Part shown: positions 33,172 to 43,744 of the stretch, piece by piece
Position numbering within the stretch: the first letter of the stretch is position 1
Layout: every line of letters starts with the position of its first letter
Assembly (NCBI RefSeq): GCF_000710345.2
Contig: NZ_JHEL01000010.1
Location: forward strand, 124,001 to 188,000
From: Curtobacterium sp. S6
Lineage (GTDB): Bacteria; Actinomycetota; Actinomycetes; Actinomycetales; Micrococcaceae
DNA length: 64,000 nucleotides
Direction: 5' to 3'
Notes under the pieces: model-generated
The model's database searches: none
What the model saw: the letters and a program-made list of their open reading frames with translations, nothing else
Told to the model about the DNA's origin: nothing
Position numbers and translations under genes: made by a program

Positions 33172-34858
33172 ATGCCCCGATACTCACGCAGAACATTCTT
33201 CCTGGCCACGGGCGTCGCGGCGGCCGGAGCGAGCATCCTCCCGGCCACCCTGACGCCCGCGATGGCGGCGGATCGGCTCGCTTCCCCGGCCGGCACGACC
33301 CTCGAGAAAGCCGCGGTCCCCATCGGCACGACCGGCTACCGGCAACTCGGCGCCGGACCCGGGTACCCGGTGCGAGTGCGCTCCGAGGCATTACCGACGC
33401 CGCCCGCCGCGGAAGGCACGGATCGGCGCACCACCCTGGCCTCCTTCGTGCAACTCACGGACCTGCACGTCGTCGACGCCCAGTCCCCCATGCGCTTCGA
33501 GTACCTGCACGACCTCACCGGCTCGGCGTTCCGGCCGCAGGAGGCCCTCGGCACCCAAGGGGCCGTCTCCCTCATCGAGAAGGTCAATTCCCTCGGCAAG
33601 GGGCCGCAGACCGGGCGGCCGCTCGACTGCGTCGTGACGACCGGAGACAGCACCGACAACCACGAGGGCCTCGAACTCGACTGGTTCCTGACCATCATGA
33701 ACGGCGGATCGCTGACCCCGAATTCTGGCGCACCCGACCGGTGGGAAGGGGTGCAGAGCTCGTCCAACCCCCTGTACTGGTTGCCGGAGGATCCGGCGGG
33801 CGACCGGTATAAGGACGCCGGATTTCCGGTGGTCAGCGACTTCTTTGCGCGTGCCATGGCCGAACACGGCAGCCCAGGATTGAAGTTCCCGTGGTTCAGC
33901 GTCTTCGGAAACCACGACGACTCCATCTGCGGCACGTTGCCCTCGGACTGGGCGGCCTTCCGGGACATGTTCACCGGATCGATCAAGTTCACGGGATTCC
34001 GGGACGCGACGGCGAACCGTCAGCTGGAACGCCAGATCACGACCGACACGACCCAGTCCCACGACGCGCCCGCGGTGACGGCCGACAAGACGCCGAAGCA
34101 GGACTTCCACGTGACCCCGGATCCGCGTCGCAGGCCGTTCACCCCGGCCGAATTCATGCAGGCCCACCTGGACCGGCCGTCACCGACGGGTCCCCTCGGG
34201 AACGGGTTCACCCCGGACCACGTGGCCCAGCAGATCGGCTACTACGCGTTCGACATCGCCGATGGCGTGGTCGGGATCGCGCTGGATTCGACCAACCGGG
34301 CGGGCTTCACCGGCGGCTCCATCGGCGAGGCCCAATACCGCTGGCTAGAACAGACCCTTCGTGAGGGTTCGAGCCACTGGTACGACGGCGTCGGGGCCCG
34401 GAAGACCCAGCAGGCGGAGGACACGTACTTCATCGTCTTCAGCCACCACACCCCGGCCTCGATGAATAACCTGCTGTTGGAACCGGGAAATCCCGAGCTG
34501 CGGCACGCGGGTTGGGACGTGGAGAACCTCTTGGGTCGTTTCCCGAACGTTCTGGCGTGGGTCAACGGCCACACGCATCGCCATGAGATCACCCTCAAGC
34601 AGGACCGGGTCCCTGAACGTTCCTACTGGGAAATCAACACGGCATCCCACGTGCACTACCCGCAGCACGCCCGCGTGATCGAGGTGGTCGACAACGGCAA
34701 CGGGACCCTCTCCCTGCTGACGACCGTGCTGGAGTCGGAGGCGCCCTACTCCGGGGATTCGGCCGCGACCCTCTACCGCGAATATTCCTTCAACGACATC
34801 CACGCCGACGATTCCCTCATGGGGCGGGACCAGGACCACAACACGGAGCTCTTGCTCG

Positions 34859-34875
<17 letters not shown>
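33172..34875 (+). CDS. Tat-exported metallophosphoesterase (TIGR03767-like)
   Basis: A 567-residue calcineurin-like phosphoesterase. A twin-arginine signal (RYSRRTFFLATGVAAAGAS) is at the N-terminus. Metal-binding motifs follow in order: TDLHVVDAQSP (DxH), TTGDSTDN (GDxxDN), FGNHDDS (GNHD), and NGHTHRH (GHTH) near 460. Such exported two-metal phosphatases act on organic phosphates outside the cell. The exact substrate is unknown. The start at 33172 places the RR motif at residues 5-6 and has a weak GGGG upstream. An in-frame ATG at 33163 is an alternative. Its 3-prime end overlaps the convergent thiF gene by 17 bases. No PHO box was seen before it. Confidence 0.87.
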
Positions 34876-36852
<1,977 letters not shown>

Positions 36853-36860
36853 TTACCTTT

Positions 36861-37100
36861 CTAACCACCCTGTACGGCGGTCACGAGTTCCAGAGCGACG
36901 CCGTCGATGACCCGCCGCTGGGACCACGAAGCCCGAGGGACCACGGTCCCGTCGAGGGAGATCGCGATGCCGAGCCGGCCCCCGTCGCTCGGCCGTCCAT
37001 CCGGGGTCAGGCTCCGGCCGGTGGCCAGGGCCACGACGTCGACCAGCGTCGCGTCGTCCGCGACTTCGAGCTGTCGATCATTAACGGTGACTGTTGCCAT
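36861..37100 (-). CDS. thiS: thiamine biosynthesis sulfur carrier protein
   Basis: A small ubiquitin-like protein that carries sulfur as a C-terminal thiocarboxylate to ThiG. It has 79 residues. It begins ATVTVNDRQLEV, with the beta-grasp strand VALATGRS in the middle, and ends in the required Gly-Gly (TAVQGG). The loop after residue 33 is a little longer than in E. coli ThiS. GGAAGG lies upstream of the ATG at 37100, inside the last codons of thiO, with which it overlaps by 20 bases. Translation is likely coupled. Confidence 0.92.
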   Translation of the reverse strand: MATVTVNDRQLEVADDATLVDVVALATGRSLTPDGRPSDGGRLGIAISLDGTVVPRASWSQRRVIDGVALELVTAVQGG

Positions 37101-38319
37101 CCGAGGCACCTTCCAATCTGTGGGTGTCGCTGGGCGCGGCGCGGCGTGCTCCGCCTCGCCCGAGGTCCATCGTCCGGAGCATTTCACGGTCGGCGGCCTC
37201 CGGGGCCCGGCCGGTCAGCAGGTCGGCCCCGAGCCGCGCCCCGAGGGGAGCGAGCAATATGCCGTGCCGGGAATACCCCGCGGAGACGAGGATTCCGGGA
37301 GCGTCCGGGAGGAGGCCGAGCAGGGGAATGTCGTCCGGCGAGGCGGGGCGCGCACGCGCGGTGATATCGGCGATTTCGAGATCGCGAATCGCCGGAAGAA
37401 TCGTCAGGGCGTCCTCGAGCAATTCGTGCACGCCGCCGACGCTGATGCCGTCGAGGCCGTCCTCCCGGACGCTCGCCCCCACCACGATCTCCCCGTCCGC
37501 GCGGGGCACGAGGTAGACCTGGCGGCCGAGCACGGTCGCGCGAATCGTCGAGGAAAGCAACTGCTTCGAGGCCGCGGACGGATGCGGTCGAAGCCTCAGA
37601 ACGTCGCCGTAGACCGGGCGGACATCGAGAGGGGTCCGCTGGGGAATCCCAGCGACCGCGGCGCAACCGGTGCCGCAGGCGATCACCACCCGATCTGCGG
37701 TGAGGCGTTCCCCGCCATCGCACGCCACGGCGTACGGGCCGGACGGGTCGCCGTCGACGCTGGTCACCCGCTCGGTCACCCACGTGACCGGCGGGCCCGC
37801 GTTCGGAAAGTCTTGGGGGTCCAATGCCGCGGAGAGGGCGTCCCTCAGGGCGGCGCACAGGACCCGCGGATCGACCTGCGCGTCGTCCGGGGCTTCGAAA
37901 CCGCCGGCGAGCCTGGCGTTGAGGAAAGGTTCCCGCTCCCGGATATCCCGCGTGGAGAGCTTCTGGATGTTCAGCCCGTATTCGGAGTGCACGCGCGCGT
38001 GGTCGCGAACCCTGTCGAGATCGGCGCGATCGCCGCCGATCAACAAGGTCCCGTTGTCGAGAAAGCCCAGGGGACGCTCGGTGGCTCTGCCCAGCTCGTC
38101 GATGAGCCGCGGGTATTCCTCGCGCGCGGCCACCAGCAGGGGGTAGAGGCGTTCCTGGCCGAATTGCACCTCGCTGACCGGCGCGAGCATTCCCGCCGCA
38201 GCGAAGGTGGCCCCGCCGCTCGGGTCGGGGTCCAGGATCGTGATGCGATGACCCCGCGTCCTGAGGCGCCACGCGGTCTGCAGGCCGATGATCCCGGCGC
38301 CGGCGATCGCTATATGCAC
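37081..38319 (-). CDS. thiO: glycine oxidase
   Basis: FAD-dependent oxidation of glycine to iminoglycine, the nitrogen donor for the thiazole ring in aerobes. The 412-residue D-amino-acid-oxidase-type protein has the dinucleotide loop IAIAGAGIIGLQTAWRL at the N-terminus, GGATFAAAGMLAP, and the C-terminal ITARARPASPDDIPLLG...GYSRHGILLAP (flavin site, variant of the G-H-x-x-x-G motif). The GTG at 38319 follows GAGGAG by 9 bases. That ribosome site lies at the 3-prime end of the TPP riboswitch, pointing to translational control. First gene of thiO-thiS-thiG-thiF. Confidence 0.93.
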   Translation of the reverse strand: MHIAIAGAGIIGLQTAWRLRTRGHRITILDPDPSGGATFAAAGMLAPVSEVQFGQERLYPLLVAAREEYPRLIDELGRATERPLGFLDNGTLLIGGDRADLDRVRDHARVHSEYGLNIQKLSTRDIREREPFLNARLAGGFEAPDDAQVDPRVLCAALRDALSAALDPQDFPNAGPPVTWVTERVTSVDGDPSGPYAVACDGGERLTADRVVIACGTGCAAVAGIPQRTPLDVRPVYGDVLRLRPHPSAASKQLLSSTIRATVLGRQVYLVPRADGEIVVGASVREDGLDGISVGGVHELLEDALTILPAIRDLEIADITARARPASPDDIPLLGLLPDAPGILVSAGYSRHGILLAPLGARLGADLLTGRAPEAADREMLRTMDLGRGGARRAAPSDTHRLEGASDGNSHR

Positions 38320-38329
38320 GAGTTTCTTC

Positions 38330-38415
38330 TCCTCACGGCGGCATGACCCGCATCGAGTTCGAATGGTCGGCGGAATTGCCCTCTCAGACCGGCCCTCCCG
38401 GTCTCCCACGTCCCC
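38330..38415 (-). promoter_or_regulatory. TPP (thi box) riboswitch upstream of thiO
   Basis: Read on the minus strand, it has the CTGAGA core (38382-38387) closing a GACC/GGTC helix, followed by the conserved thi-box block with GAACTCGATGCGGGTCATG and GCCGCCGTGAGG (38334-38365). These match the TPP aptamer order. The aptamer ends in GAGGAG, the ribosome site of thiO, so TPP binding would hide it and block translation. Confidence 0.88.
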
Positions 38416-38458
38416 CTAGTCTATGGCCAAGACCACGGTCCGCAGAAGCCTCATGTAC

Positions 38459-38464
38459 TAGCCT
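38459..38464 (+). promoter_or_regulatory. -10 element of a probable leaderless thiE transcript
   Basis: TAGCCT ends 7 bases before the GTG at 38472. There is no ribosome site, and the -35 region is weak. The promoter is divergent from the riboswitch leader. Confidence 0.45.
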
Positions 38465-38471
38465 GTTGTGC

Positions 38472-39236
38472 GTGACACACACGCACGAGTCGCCGCATGA
38501 CCAGACCTCAGCGCATCCGTCCCGCCTCGAACGGCTGAACGATGCTTCCCTCTACCTCTGCACGGGCCTGCAAGAATTCATCGATCGCAAGCCCCACGAA
38601 TTCGACCCCGAGCAGCTGAGCTCGACCCGCCTGACGCAGTTCTTTCGCGCCTGCTTCCGCGGTGGCGTGGACATCATCCAGGTCAGGGACAAGAAGGTCT
38701 CGGCCCAGACCGAGTTGGCCGCCCTGCGGATCCTGGTCTCGGTGGCCCGGGCCGAAGGTGGCCTCGCGGCGGCGAACGACCGGGCGGACCTCGCGGCCCT
38801 GGCCGGCGTGGACGTCTTCCACGTCGGGCAGACGGACGTGACCCCGCGGCAGGCCCGGCAGGTCCTGGGCCCCGACATCCTGATCGGTCGCTCGTGCCAC
38901 ACCACGGACCACGTGACGGCGGCGCTCGAGGATTCGGACGTCGACTACTACTGCACCGGTCCCATCTGGGAGACCCCGACCAAACCGGGCCGGGCGGCCG
39001 TGGGCCTCGAGCTTCCGGCCTTCGCCGCGGGACACGATGCGAACAAGCCCTTCTTCGCGATCGGAGGCATCACCGCGGAGAATCTCGGCGAGGTGCTCGC
39101 CGCGGGCGCCAGCCGCGTCGTCGTGGTGCGCGCGATCACGGAGGCCGACGATCCGCAGGAGGCCGCCGCGACCCTCAGCGAGCGCCTTTGCCCGCTTCAT
39201 CACGAGAAACATTCCGCCGCCACCGAAATCCACTAG
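38472..39236 (+). CDS. thiE: thiamine phosphate synthase
   Basis: Couples the HMP pyrimidine and thiazole phosphates to thiamine phosphate. The 254-residue TIM barrel shows family motifs IIQVRDKKVS, AANDRADLAALAGVDVFHVGQTD, IGRSCHTTDHVTAA, YYCTGPIWETPTKPGR and FFAIGGITAENLGEVLAAGA. About 30 additional N-terminal residues precede the usual start. The GTG at 38472 is chosen for its position right after a -10 element; the frame is open to 38343, overlapping the riboswitch, which is unlikely to be coding. It is divergent from thiO, so the two halves of the pathway face away from one control region. Confidence 0.93.
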   Translation: MTHTHESPHDQTSAHPSRLERLNDASLYLCTGLQEFIDRKPHEFDPEQLSSTRLTQFFRACFRGGVDIIQVRDKKVSAQTELAALRILVSVARAEGGLAAANDRADLAALAGVDVFHVGQTDVTPRQARQVLGPDILIGRSCHTTDHVTAALEDSDVDYYCTGPIWETPTKPGRAAVGLELPAFAAGHDANKPFFAIGGITAENLGEVLAAGASRVVVVRAITEADDPQEAAATLSERLCPLHHEKHSAATEIH

Positions 39237-39269
39237 ACGTGGCGGGGTTGCGAGAGTTTGCTGGTACCC

Positions 39270-40655
39270 ATGAGTACTTTCGCAGTGACTAACCCCAATA
39301 CCGGCGTCGTCGAGGAAACCTTCGACTCCTTGAGCACCGATCAGATCCCCGGGATCATCGACCGGGCCCATCAGGCCCACGAGTCCTGGAAAGACACCCC
39401 GCTGGCCGAGAAGGCCGCGATCCTTGAGAAATTTGCCGACATCGTCGAGTCGCGCACCGACGAGCTCGCCGACATCATCGGCCGCGAGATGGGCAAGCCC
39501 CTGAAGCAGGGCAAGTCCGAGGCCACCAAGGTCGCCTTCACCGCTCGCTGGTTCGCCCAGAATTCCGCGAAGTTCCTGGAGAACACGGACCTCTCCGAGG
39601 CCCAGGGCGCGGCTCAGACCTACGTCAAGCACGACCCCCTGGGCGTTCTGCTGGGCATCATGCCGTGGAACTTCCCCTACAACCAGATCGCCCGTTTCGC
39701 CCTGCCGAACCTCATGGTCGGCAACGCGATCCTCATGAAGCAGGCATCGATCTGCCCGAAGTCCTCGCAGGCCTTCCAGGACATGCTCGAAGATGCCGGA
39801 CTGCCGCAGGGCGTCTACACGAACATCTACCTGGACAGCGGCGACGCCGAAGAGGTCCTCAAGGACTTCCGCGTCAAGGGCTTCTCGCTGACCGGGTCCG
39901 AGGGCGCGGGCGCCTCCGTGGCCGCGATCGCCGCGAAGTACTTCAAGCGCTCGGTCCTGGAACTCGGCGGCAACGACCCGCTGGTCGTCCTCGACTCCGA
40001 CGACGTTCCGGCCCTCGCACAGAAGGCCGTGACCCTTCGCGTGGCCAACGCGGGCCAGGTCTGCACCTCGCCCAAGCGGTTCATCGTCGTGGAGGACATC
40101 TACGACGAATTCGTCGCCGAGGCCAAGAAGGCCGTGGAGAACGTGACCGTCGGGAACTATGACGACCCGAACACCGACATGGGACCGCTCTCCTCCGAGG
40201 GCGCCCGCGACGAGGTCGTCGAGCGCATCGCCCAGGCCGTCAAGGACGGCGCGACGTTGCACACCGGCGGCAAGAAGCTCGACCGCGATGGCTGGTTCAT
40301 GTCCCCGGCGCTGCTGACGGACATCGACCCGAAGTCGGATCTCGGGTGCAACGAGCTGTTTGGCCCCGCCGTCATGATCTACAAGGCCAAGGACGAAGAC
40401 GAAGCGCTCCGGTTGGCCAACGACACCCAGTACGGCCTGATGGCCTCGGTGTGGACCAACAACCCGGAGCACGGTCGTGAGTTCGCCGAAAAGATCAACG
40501 CGGGCATGACCTTCGTGAACACCCACATGGATTCGAGCCCGGAGTTCCCGTTCGGCGGCATCAACCGCTCGGGCTACGGCCGCGAGAACGCCCAGTGGGC
40601 GCTTCAGCAGTTCACCAATGAGCGCACCGTGCGCGTGCGCAATCAGCAGCTTTAG
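39270..40655 (+). CDS. NAD(P)-dependent aldehyde dehydrogenase, succinate-semialdehyde dehydrogenase-like
   Basis: A 461-residue ALDH oxidising an aldehyde to its acid. Motifs are IMPWNFPYNQIARFALPNLMVGNAI with the cofactor-binding segment, SLTGSEGAGASVA, general-base Glu in VLELGGNDP, and the catalytic Cys in ANAGQVCTSPKR. The overall pattern fits GabD/Sad-type semialdehyde dehydrogenases. The exact substrate is inferred. The start is the ATG at 39270. A TTG at 39258 is in frame, and no strong ribosome site is seen for either. It stands alone between thiE and the exporter-like gene and ends with a good terminator. Confidence 0.9.
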   Translation: MSTFAVTNPNTGVVEETFDSLSTDQIPGIIDRAHQAHESWKDTPLAEKAAILEKFADIVESRTDELADIIGREMGKPLKQGKSEATKVAFTARWFAQNSAKFLENTDLSEAQGAAQTYVKHDPLGVLLGIMPWNFPYNQIARFALPNLMVGNAILMKQASICPKSSQAFQDMLEDAGLPQGVYTNIYLDSGDAEEVLKDFRVKGFSLTGSEGAGASVAAIAAKYFKRSVLELGGNDPLVVLDSDDVPALAQKAVTLRVANAGQVCTSPKRFIVVEDIYDEFVAEAKKAVENVTVGNYDDPNTDMGPLSSEGARDEVVERIAQAVKDGATLHTGGKKLDRDGWFMSPALLTDIDPKSDLGCNELFGPAVMIYKAKDEDEALRLANDTQYGLMASVWTNNPEHGREFAEKINAGMTFVNTHMDSSPEFPFGGINRSGYGRENAQWALQQFTNERTVRVRNQQL

Positions 40656-40729
40656 CCGCCGGGCCGCCCGGGTCGGGGGGCCGAGAGGCCGCCGGTCCGG
40701 GCGAGCCGTCGACCGAGGCGCTTAATGCA

Positions 40730-40777
40730 AAGGGCTGGCCGGTGATCGAGTATCCACTCGTTCACCGGCCAGCCCTT
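40730..40777. terminator. bidirectional terminator after aldehyde dehydrogenase
   Basis: A 16-bp stem (40730-40745 with 40762-40777) plus inner CGAGT/ACTCG pairing, followed by ATTGTG. It lies between two convergent genes. Confidence 0.85.
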
Positions 40778-40815
40778 ATTGTGTGGCCTCGCCCCTGACC
40801 GGGAGCGAAGGCCCG

Positions 40816-42048
40816 TTACGCCTGCGCCCCGCTCGGCCGTTCGTTCTCCGAGGTCTTCAGGTGCCGAGGGGCGTGATAATCGCCGGAGGTCACGCGGTTC
40901 TCATCGTGACCGTCATGCTCGGACGGCTCGGAGGCCGGCTCGTCCTCGTTGATCGAGTTGTGCCGGAAATGCCCGATGCTGGTGAGCACGACGCCGAGGG
41001 CGACCCACGCGATCAGCGTCCACCACTGCTGCGCCGTGGGCGCGTCCGGGAAGTAGCTGACCGAGCGCAAGAGCGTATTCGAGGCGCCCGGCACCAGGAA
41101 CTGCCCGATGTGGCCCCACGGTTCGGCCATGAATTGCCACGCGGCGGTGGCCCCGGAGAGCGGATTGCCGATCAGCAGCGTCACCAGGGCGCCGATGCCG
41201 ATCCCGGGGGCACCCAGGATCGCCGTGCAGCCCAGGATGAAGGTCGCCGTGGCCATCGCGGAAAGCCCAAAGGCCAACCAGAGCAGGCCGAAGTTGCCTT
41301 CGACGAAGCCGAACCAGGTGTGCAGGATCAGCGTGAGGCTCAGGCCCGCCAGGGCGCCGTAGGCCACCGAGGCGATCAGGCGCCGCCATACTCCCTTGAC
41401 CAGGAAGGTGATGAGCACACCGCCGATCATGCCGCCCAGGACCAGCGGGAACGCCGCGGCGGTGAGTCCGGCACCGTTGGGATCGTCGTCGGAGAGCGGG
41501 ACGACCTCGGTCACCGGGACCTCGGCGGTCGCGGCCTTCTGCTCCATCGCGAGAGCCTGCTTGGCCTGCTCGGGCGAGAGGTTTCCGCCGGACTTGGCCT
41601 GCATCTGCTGGACCTGCCCGGAGATCTGGCCCCGCATCTGCGTGGTCAGCTGGTCGCCCATCCCCTTGAGGATCTGTGTGGCGGTCGCGTTGGCGGCCGG
41701 TGCCGTGAGGACCTCCGGCGTCTTGGGCTGTTCGGCCAAGATGATGGCGCCATAGGTTTCCCGGTGCTTGATCTGGTCGACCGCCTGATCCCGGGAGTCT
41801 GCCTCGACGAAGTCGAAGGTATCTCCGGACTTTTCCTTGATCTTGGACTCGAACTGGTCGACGGCCTGTTGCGGACCGGCCACGCTGACCGGCAGGTTGT
41901 GCGTTTCACTGGTCTTGGTGGGCCAGCTGAAAGCCAGCACAAAAATCGAGACCACAATCGCGGCGATCAGGGATACCCCGAGGACCTTGCCGAGGTGGCT
42001 GCCATGGTGCGTGGACGAGGCGGCGCTCGTCGATGGCGTACTACTCAT
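40816..42048 (-). CDS. YhgE/Pip-like or ABC-2-type membrane protein, possible efflux/secretion component
   Basis: A 410-residue membrane protein. TM1 at about 26-46 is followed by a roughly 150-residue external domain (NLPVSVAGPQQAVDQF, a Gln/Met-rich helix near 110-150), then about five TM helices from 180 to 365 and a charged, His-rich cytoplasmic tail. This layout matches YhgE/Pip or ABC-2 permease-like proteins, which lack their own ATPase. The second ATG (42048) is preferred: AGGAGG lies 4 bases upstream of it but only 1 base from the first ATG. It is divergent from a TetR regulator whose operator-promoter region they share, a typical repressor-exporter arrangement. Substrate unknown. 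Confidence 0.78.
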   Translation of the reverse strand: MSSTPSTSAASSTHHGSHLGKVLGVSLIAAIVVSIFVLAFSWPTKTSETHNLPVSVAGPQQAVDQFESKIKEKSGDTFDFVEADSRDQAVDQIKHRETYGAIILAEQPKTPEVLTAPAANATATQILKGMGDQLTTQMRGQISGQVQQMQAKSGGNLSPEQAKQALAMEQKAATAEVPVTEVVPLSDDDPNGAGLTAAAFPLVLGGMIGGVLITFLVKGVWRRLIASVAYGALAGLSLTLILHTWFGFVEGNFGLLWLAFGLSAMATATFILGCTAILGAPGIGIGALVTLLIGNPLSGATAAWQFMAEPWGHIGQFLVPGASNTLLRSVSYFPDAPTAQQWWTLIAWVALGVVLTSIGHFRHNSINEDEPASEPSEHDGHDENRVTSGDYHAPRHLKTSENERPSGAQA

Positions 42049-42064
42049 CATGCCTCCTAAAAGG

Positions 42065-42107
42065 AACGTTCGTTTTGTTGCCATCAGCGTAACAGAACGT
42101 CTATTCT
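42065..42107 (+). promoter_or_regulatory. tetR promoter with overlapping inverted repeat (operator candidate)
   Basis: TTGCCA (42078-42083), 18-base spacer, TATTCT (42102-42107), then 7 bases to the ATG at 42115: a good sigma70-type promoter for a leaderless mRNA. The inverted words AACGTTC (42065-42071) and GAACGT (42095-42100), with GTT/AAC inside, flank the -35 and could be the TetR operator acting on both divergent genes. Confidence 0.6.
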
Positions 42108-42114
42108 TTTTTCC

Positions 42115-42726
42115 ATGCCCAGACTCACCGAATCGACGAAGACCCTCCGCCGCGACCGCATCATCGAGGCCGCGCGGGAGTGTTTTCGGCGCAATGGCTT
42201 CTCGAACACGTCGATGGCCGACATCGTGGAGGAGTCCGGCATGTCCGCCGGATCCATCTATTCCCACTTCGACGGCAAGGCGGACATCATGCGCGGCACG
42301 GCGGAGGCCATCTTCCGCACCGCGATCGTCGACCTGACGAACCTCCAGCGCACCAAAGGCTCCGTGCCGAGCCCGGCCGACCTGGTTCGGCTCCTCGCCA
42401 CCACGCTCCGAGACAACGGCCTGGGCCCCCTTTTGCTCCAGTTCATCGCCGAGTCAACGGTCAACCCGGAGCTCTCGATCGTGGCGCGCGATAACCTCCG
42501 CAGGGCCCGCGAGCTGCTCACCGAGGTGCTCGCCCCGTGGGTTGCGGCTCACACCGCGAACCATCCCGCGGGCTCGACCCCGGAGCCCTACACCGACCCA
42601 GCCCGGCTGGCGAACGTCATGATGCTCTTCCTCCACGGCGTGTTGCTCCGGTCCGCCGTGGACCCGGAGGCGGACATCCAGCAACTCACCGCCGACGTCG
42701 CGACGATCGTCCCCGACGCTCCGTGA
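42115..42726 (+). CDS. TetR/AcrR-family transcriptional regulator
   Basis: A 203-residue one-domain repressor. The N-terminal helix-turn-helix is typical: RRDRIIEAARECFRRNGFSNTSMADIVEESGMSAGSIYSHFDGKADIM (about 12-60). A helical ligand-binding domain follows to residue 200. It likely represses itself and the divergent membrane-protein gene, since the promoter contains an inverted repeat. The gene has no ribosome site, and the -10 ends 7 bases before the ATG, so it should be translated from a leaderless mRNA. The inducer is unknown. Confidence 0.92.
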   Translation: MPRLTESTKTLRRDRIIEAARECFRRNGFSNTSMADIVEESGMSAGSIYSHFDGKADIMRGTAEAIFRTAIVDLTNLQRTKGSVPSPADLVRLLATTLRDNGLGPLLLQFIAESTVNPELSIVARDNLRRARELLTEVLAPWVAAHTANHPAGSTPEPYTDPARLANVMMLFLHGVLLRSAVDPEADIQQLTADVATIVPDAP

Positions 42727-42903
42727 CGCGGGCCGGCCGAACGCCACACGCCGCTCCAACCGAAAAGTAACTTTCACGCGCCGTCCGATATTTTCCGGGG
42801 AAATTAGTTCATCGGTAACGTAATCCCCGCCAAGTCACGTGAATGGCATATTTCTTCAACGACATTCACGACTCGTCAAACGTTACTCCCAATAAAGTGG
42901 ACA

Positions 42904-43584
42904 TTACCCAGAAAACGTCGACCCTTGGCCCGCTATCTGTTCAAATCTCTGAACCATATGTTCGACGTCGCTGCTCGCGTCTAAGTCCCGCACCAGGCGT
43001 CCGTCGACCGCAAAGGCCGGGGCGCTGGCGATGTGCAGCGCCTCCGCCTCCTGCCGCTGCAGTTCGACCGCCCCCTGCACCTCCGGGCGGTGCATCTCGG
43101 AGCGAAACAGGTCCGGGTCCATGCCGATCGACGACGCCAGCCGAACCAGTTGTTCGGAGACCTCCTCGGAGCCCTCAAGGTCCCGCCAGCGCGAGCGATG
43201 CTCCAGGACGGTTGCGGCCATATCCGGGAAGCGCCCGAGCCGCTGCGCCGCCTCCATCGCGTACGCGACCTCTCGGGAGCTGCCGTGAACATTCAGGGGG
43301 AAGTTCTTCACCTCGAGATTCATGCGCCCCTTCAGCTCCTCGCCGGCCGCCCGAAACGTGGCGTACGCATCGGCGGCGTATCGGCTCTGATAGTCGATGT
43401 ACAACACGACCGTCGGAGCGCCGCGGTGCCATTCGTTGACCCGCGGGGGCTCCGCGGTGGGCACGGGCTCCGGGGACGAGGCGCTCGGCGTCTCGACCAC
43501 GACCTCTTCGACAGCGGTGCACGCTGCGCATCCGAGCGCAACGGCCCCAGCCACACACGAAATTCCCCAACCACCAATCTTCAC
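42904..43584 (-). CDS. DsbA/thioredoxin-fold lipoprotein lacking the CxxC active site
   Basis: A 226-residue exported protein with a hydrophobic signal and lipobox VALGC (Cys19), a Pro/Glu-rich spacer to about 50, then a Thioredoxin_4/DSBA_2 domain. The fold is evident: TVVLYIDYQSRYAADAY at the redox helix, EVKNFPLNVHGSSREVAYAMEAAQRLGRFPDMAATVLEH, and the cis-Pro region HIASAPAFAVDGRL. The position of CPYC in relatives reads S67-R-Y-A70, so both catalytic Cys are absent and disulfide exchange is unlikely. A chaperone, scaffold or peptide-binding role is possible. The GTG at 43584 has GGGGG 8 bases upstream. Upstream sequence is open but unlike a coding start. Confidence 0.8.
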   Translation of the reverse strand: MKIGGWGISCVAGAVALGCAACTAVEEVVVETPSASSPEPVPTAEPPRVNEWHRGAPTVVLYIDYQSRYAADAYATFRAAGEELKGRMNLEVKNFPLNVHGSSREVAYAMEAAQRLGRFPDMAATVLEHRSRWRDLEGSEEVSEQLVRLASSIGMDPDLFRSEMHRPEVQGAVELQRQEAEALHIASAPAFAVDGRLVRDLDASSDVEHMVQRFEQIAGQGSTFSG

Positions 43585-43744
43585 GACGACGCCCCCACGT
43601 GCCTGTTTCAACCATTTGGTCCACGAATCGTTTCCACCAGAATAGTCAAAATCTGTTACGGGGCCGAGAATTATTCGTTGTGGCCGGGATAATTCCGTGT
43701 TTACATAGTAAACACAACAATTTTTCGCACCTCGAGAGGTAATG

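Noticed and set aside
42838-42875. GTGAATG/CATTCAC inverted words between tetR and the DsbA-like gene
   Set aside because: 7-base arms with a long loop and no T-tract. It could be a weak terminator for the convergent genes, but the support is insufficient.
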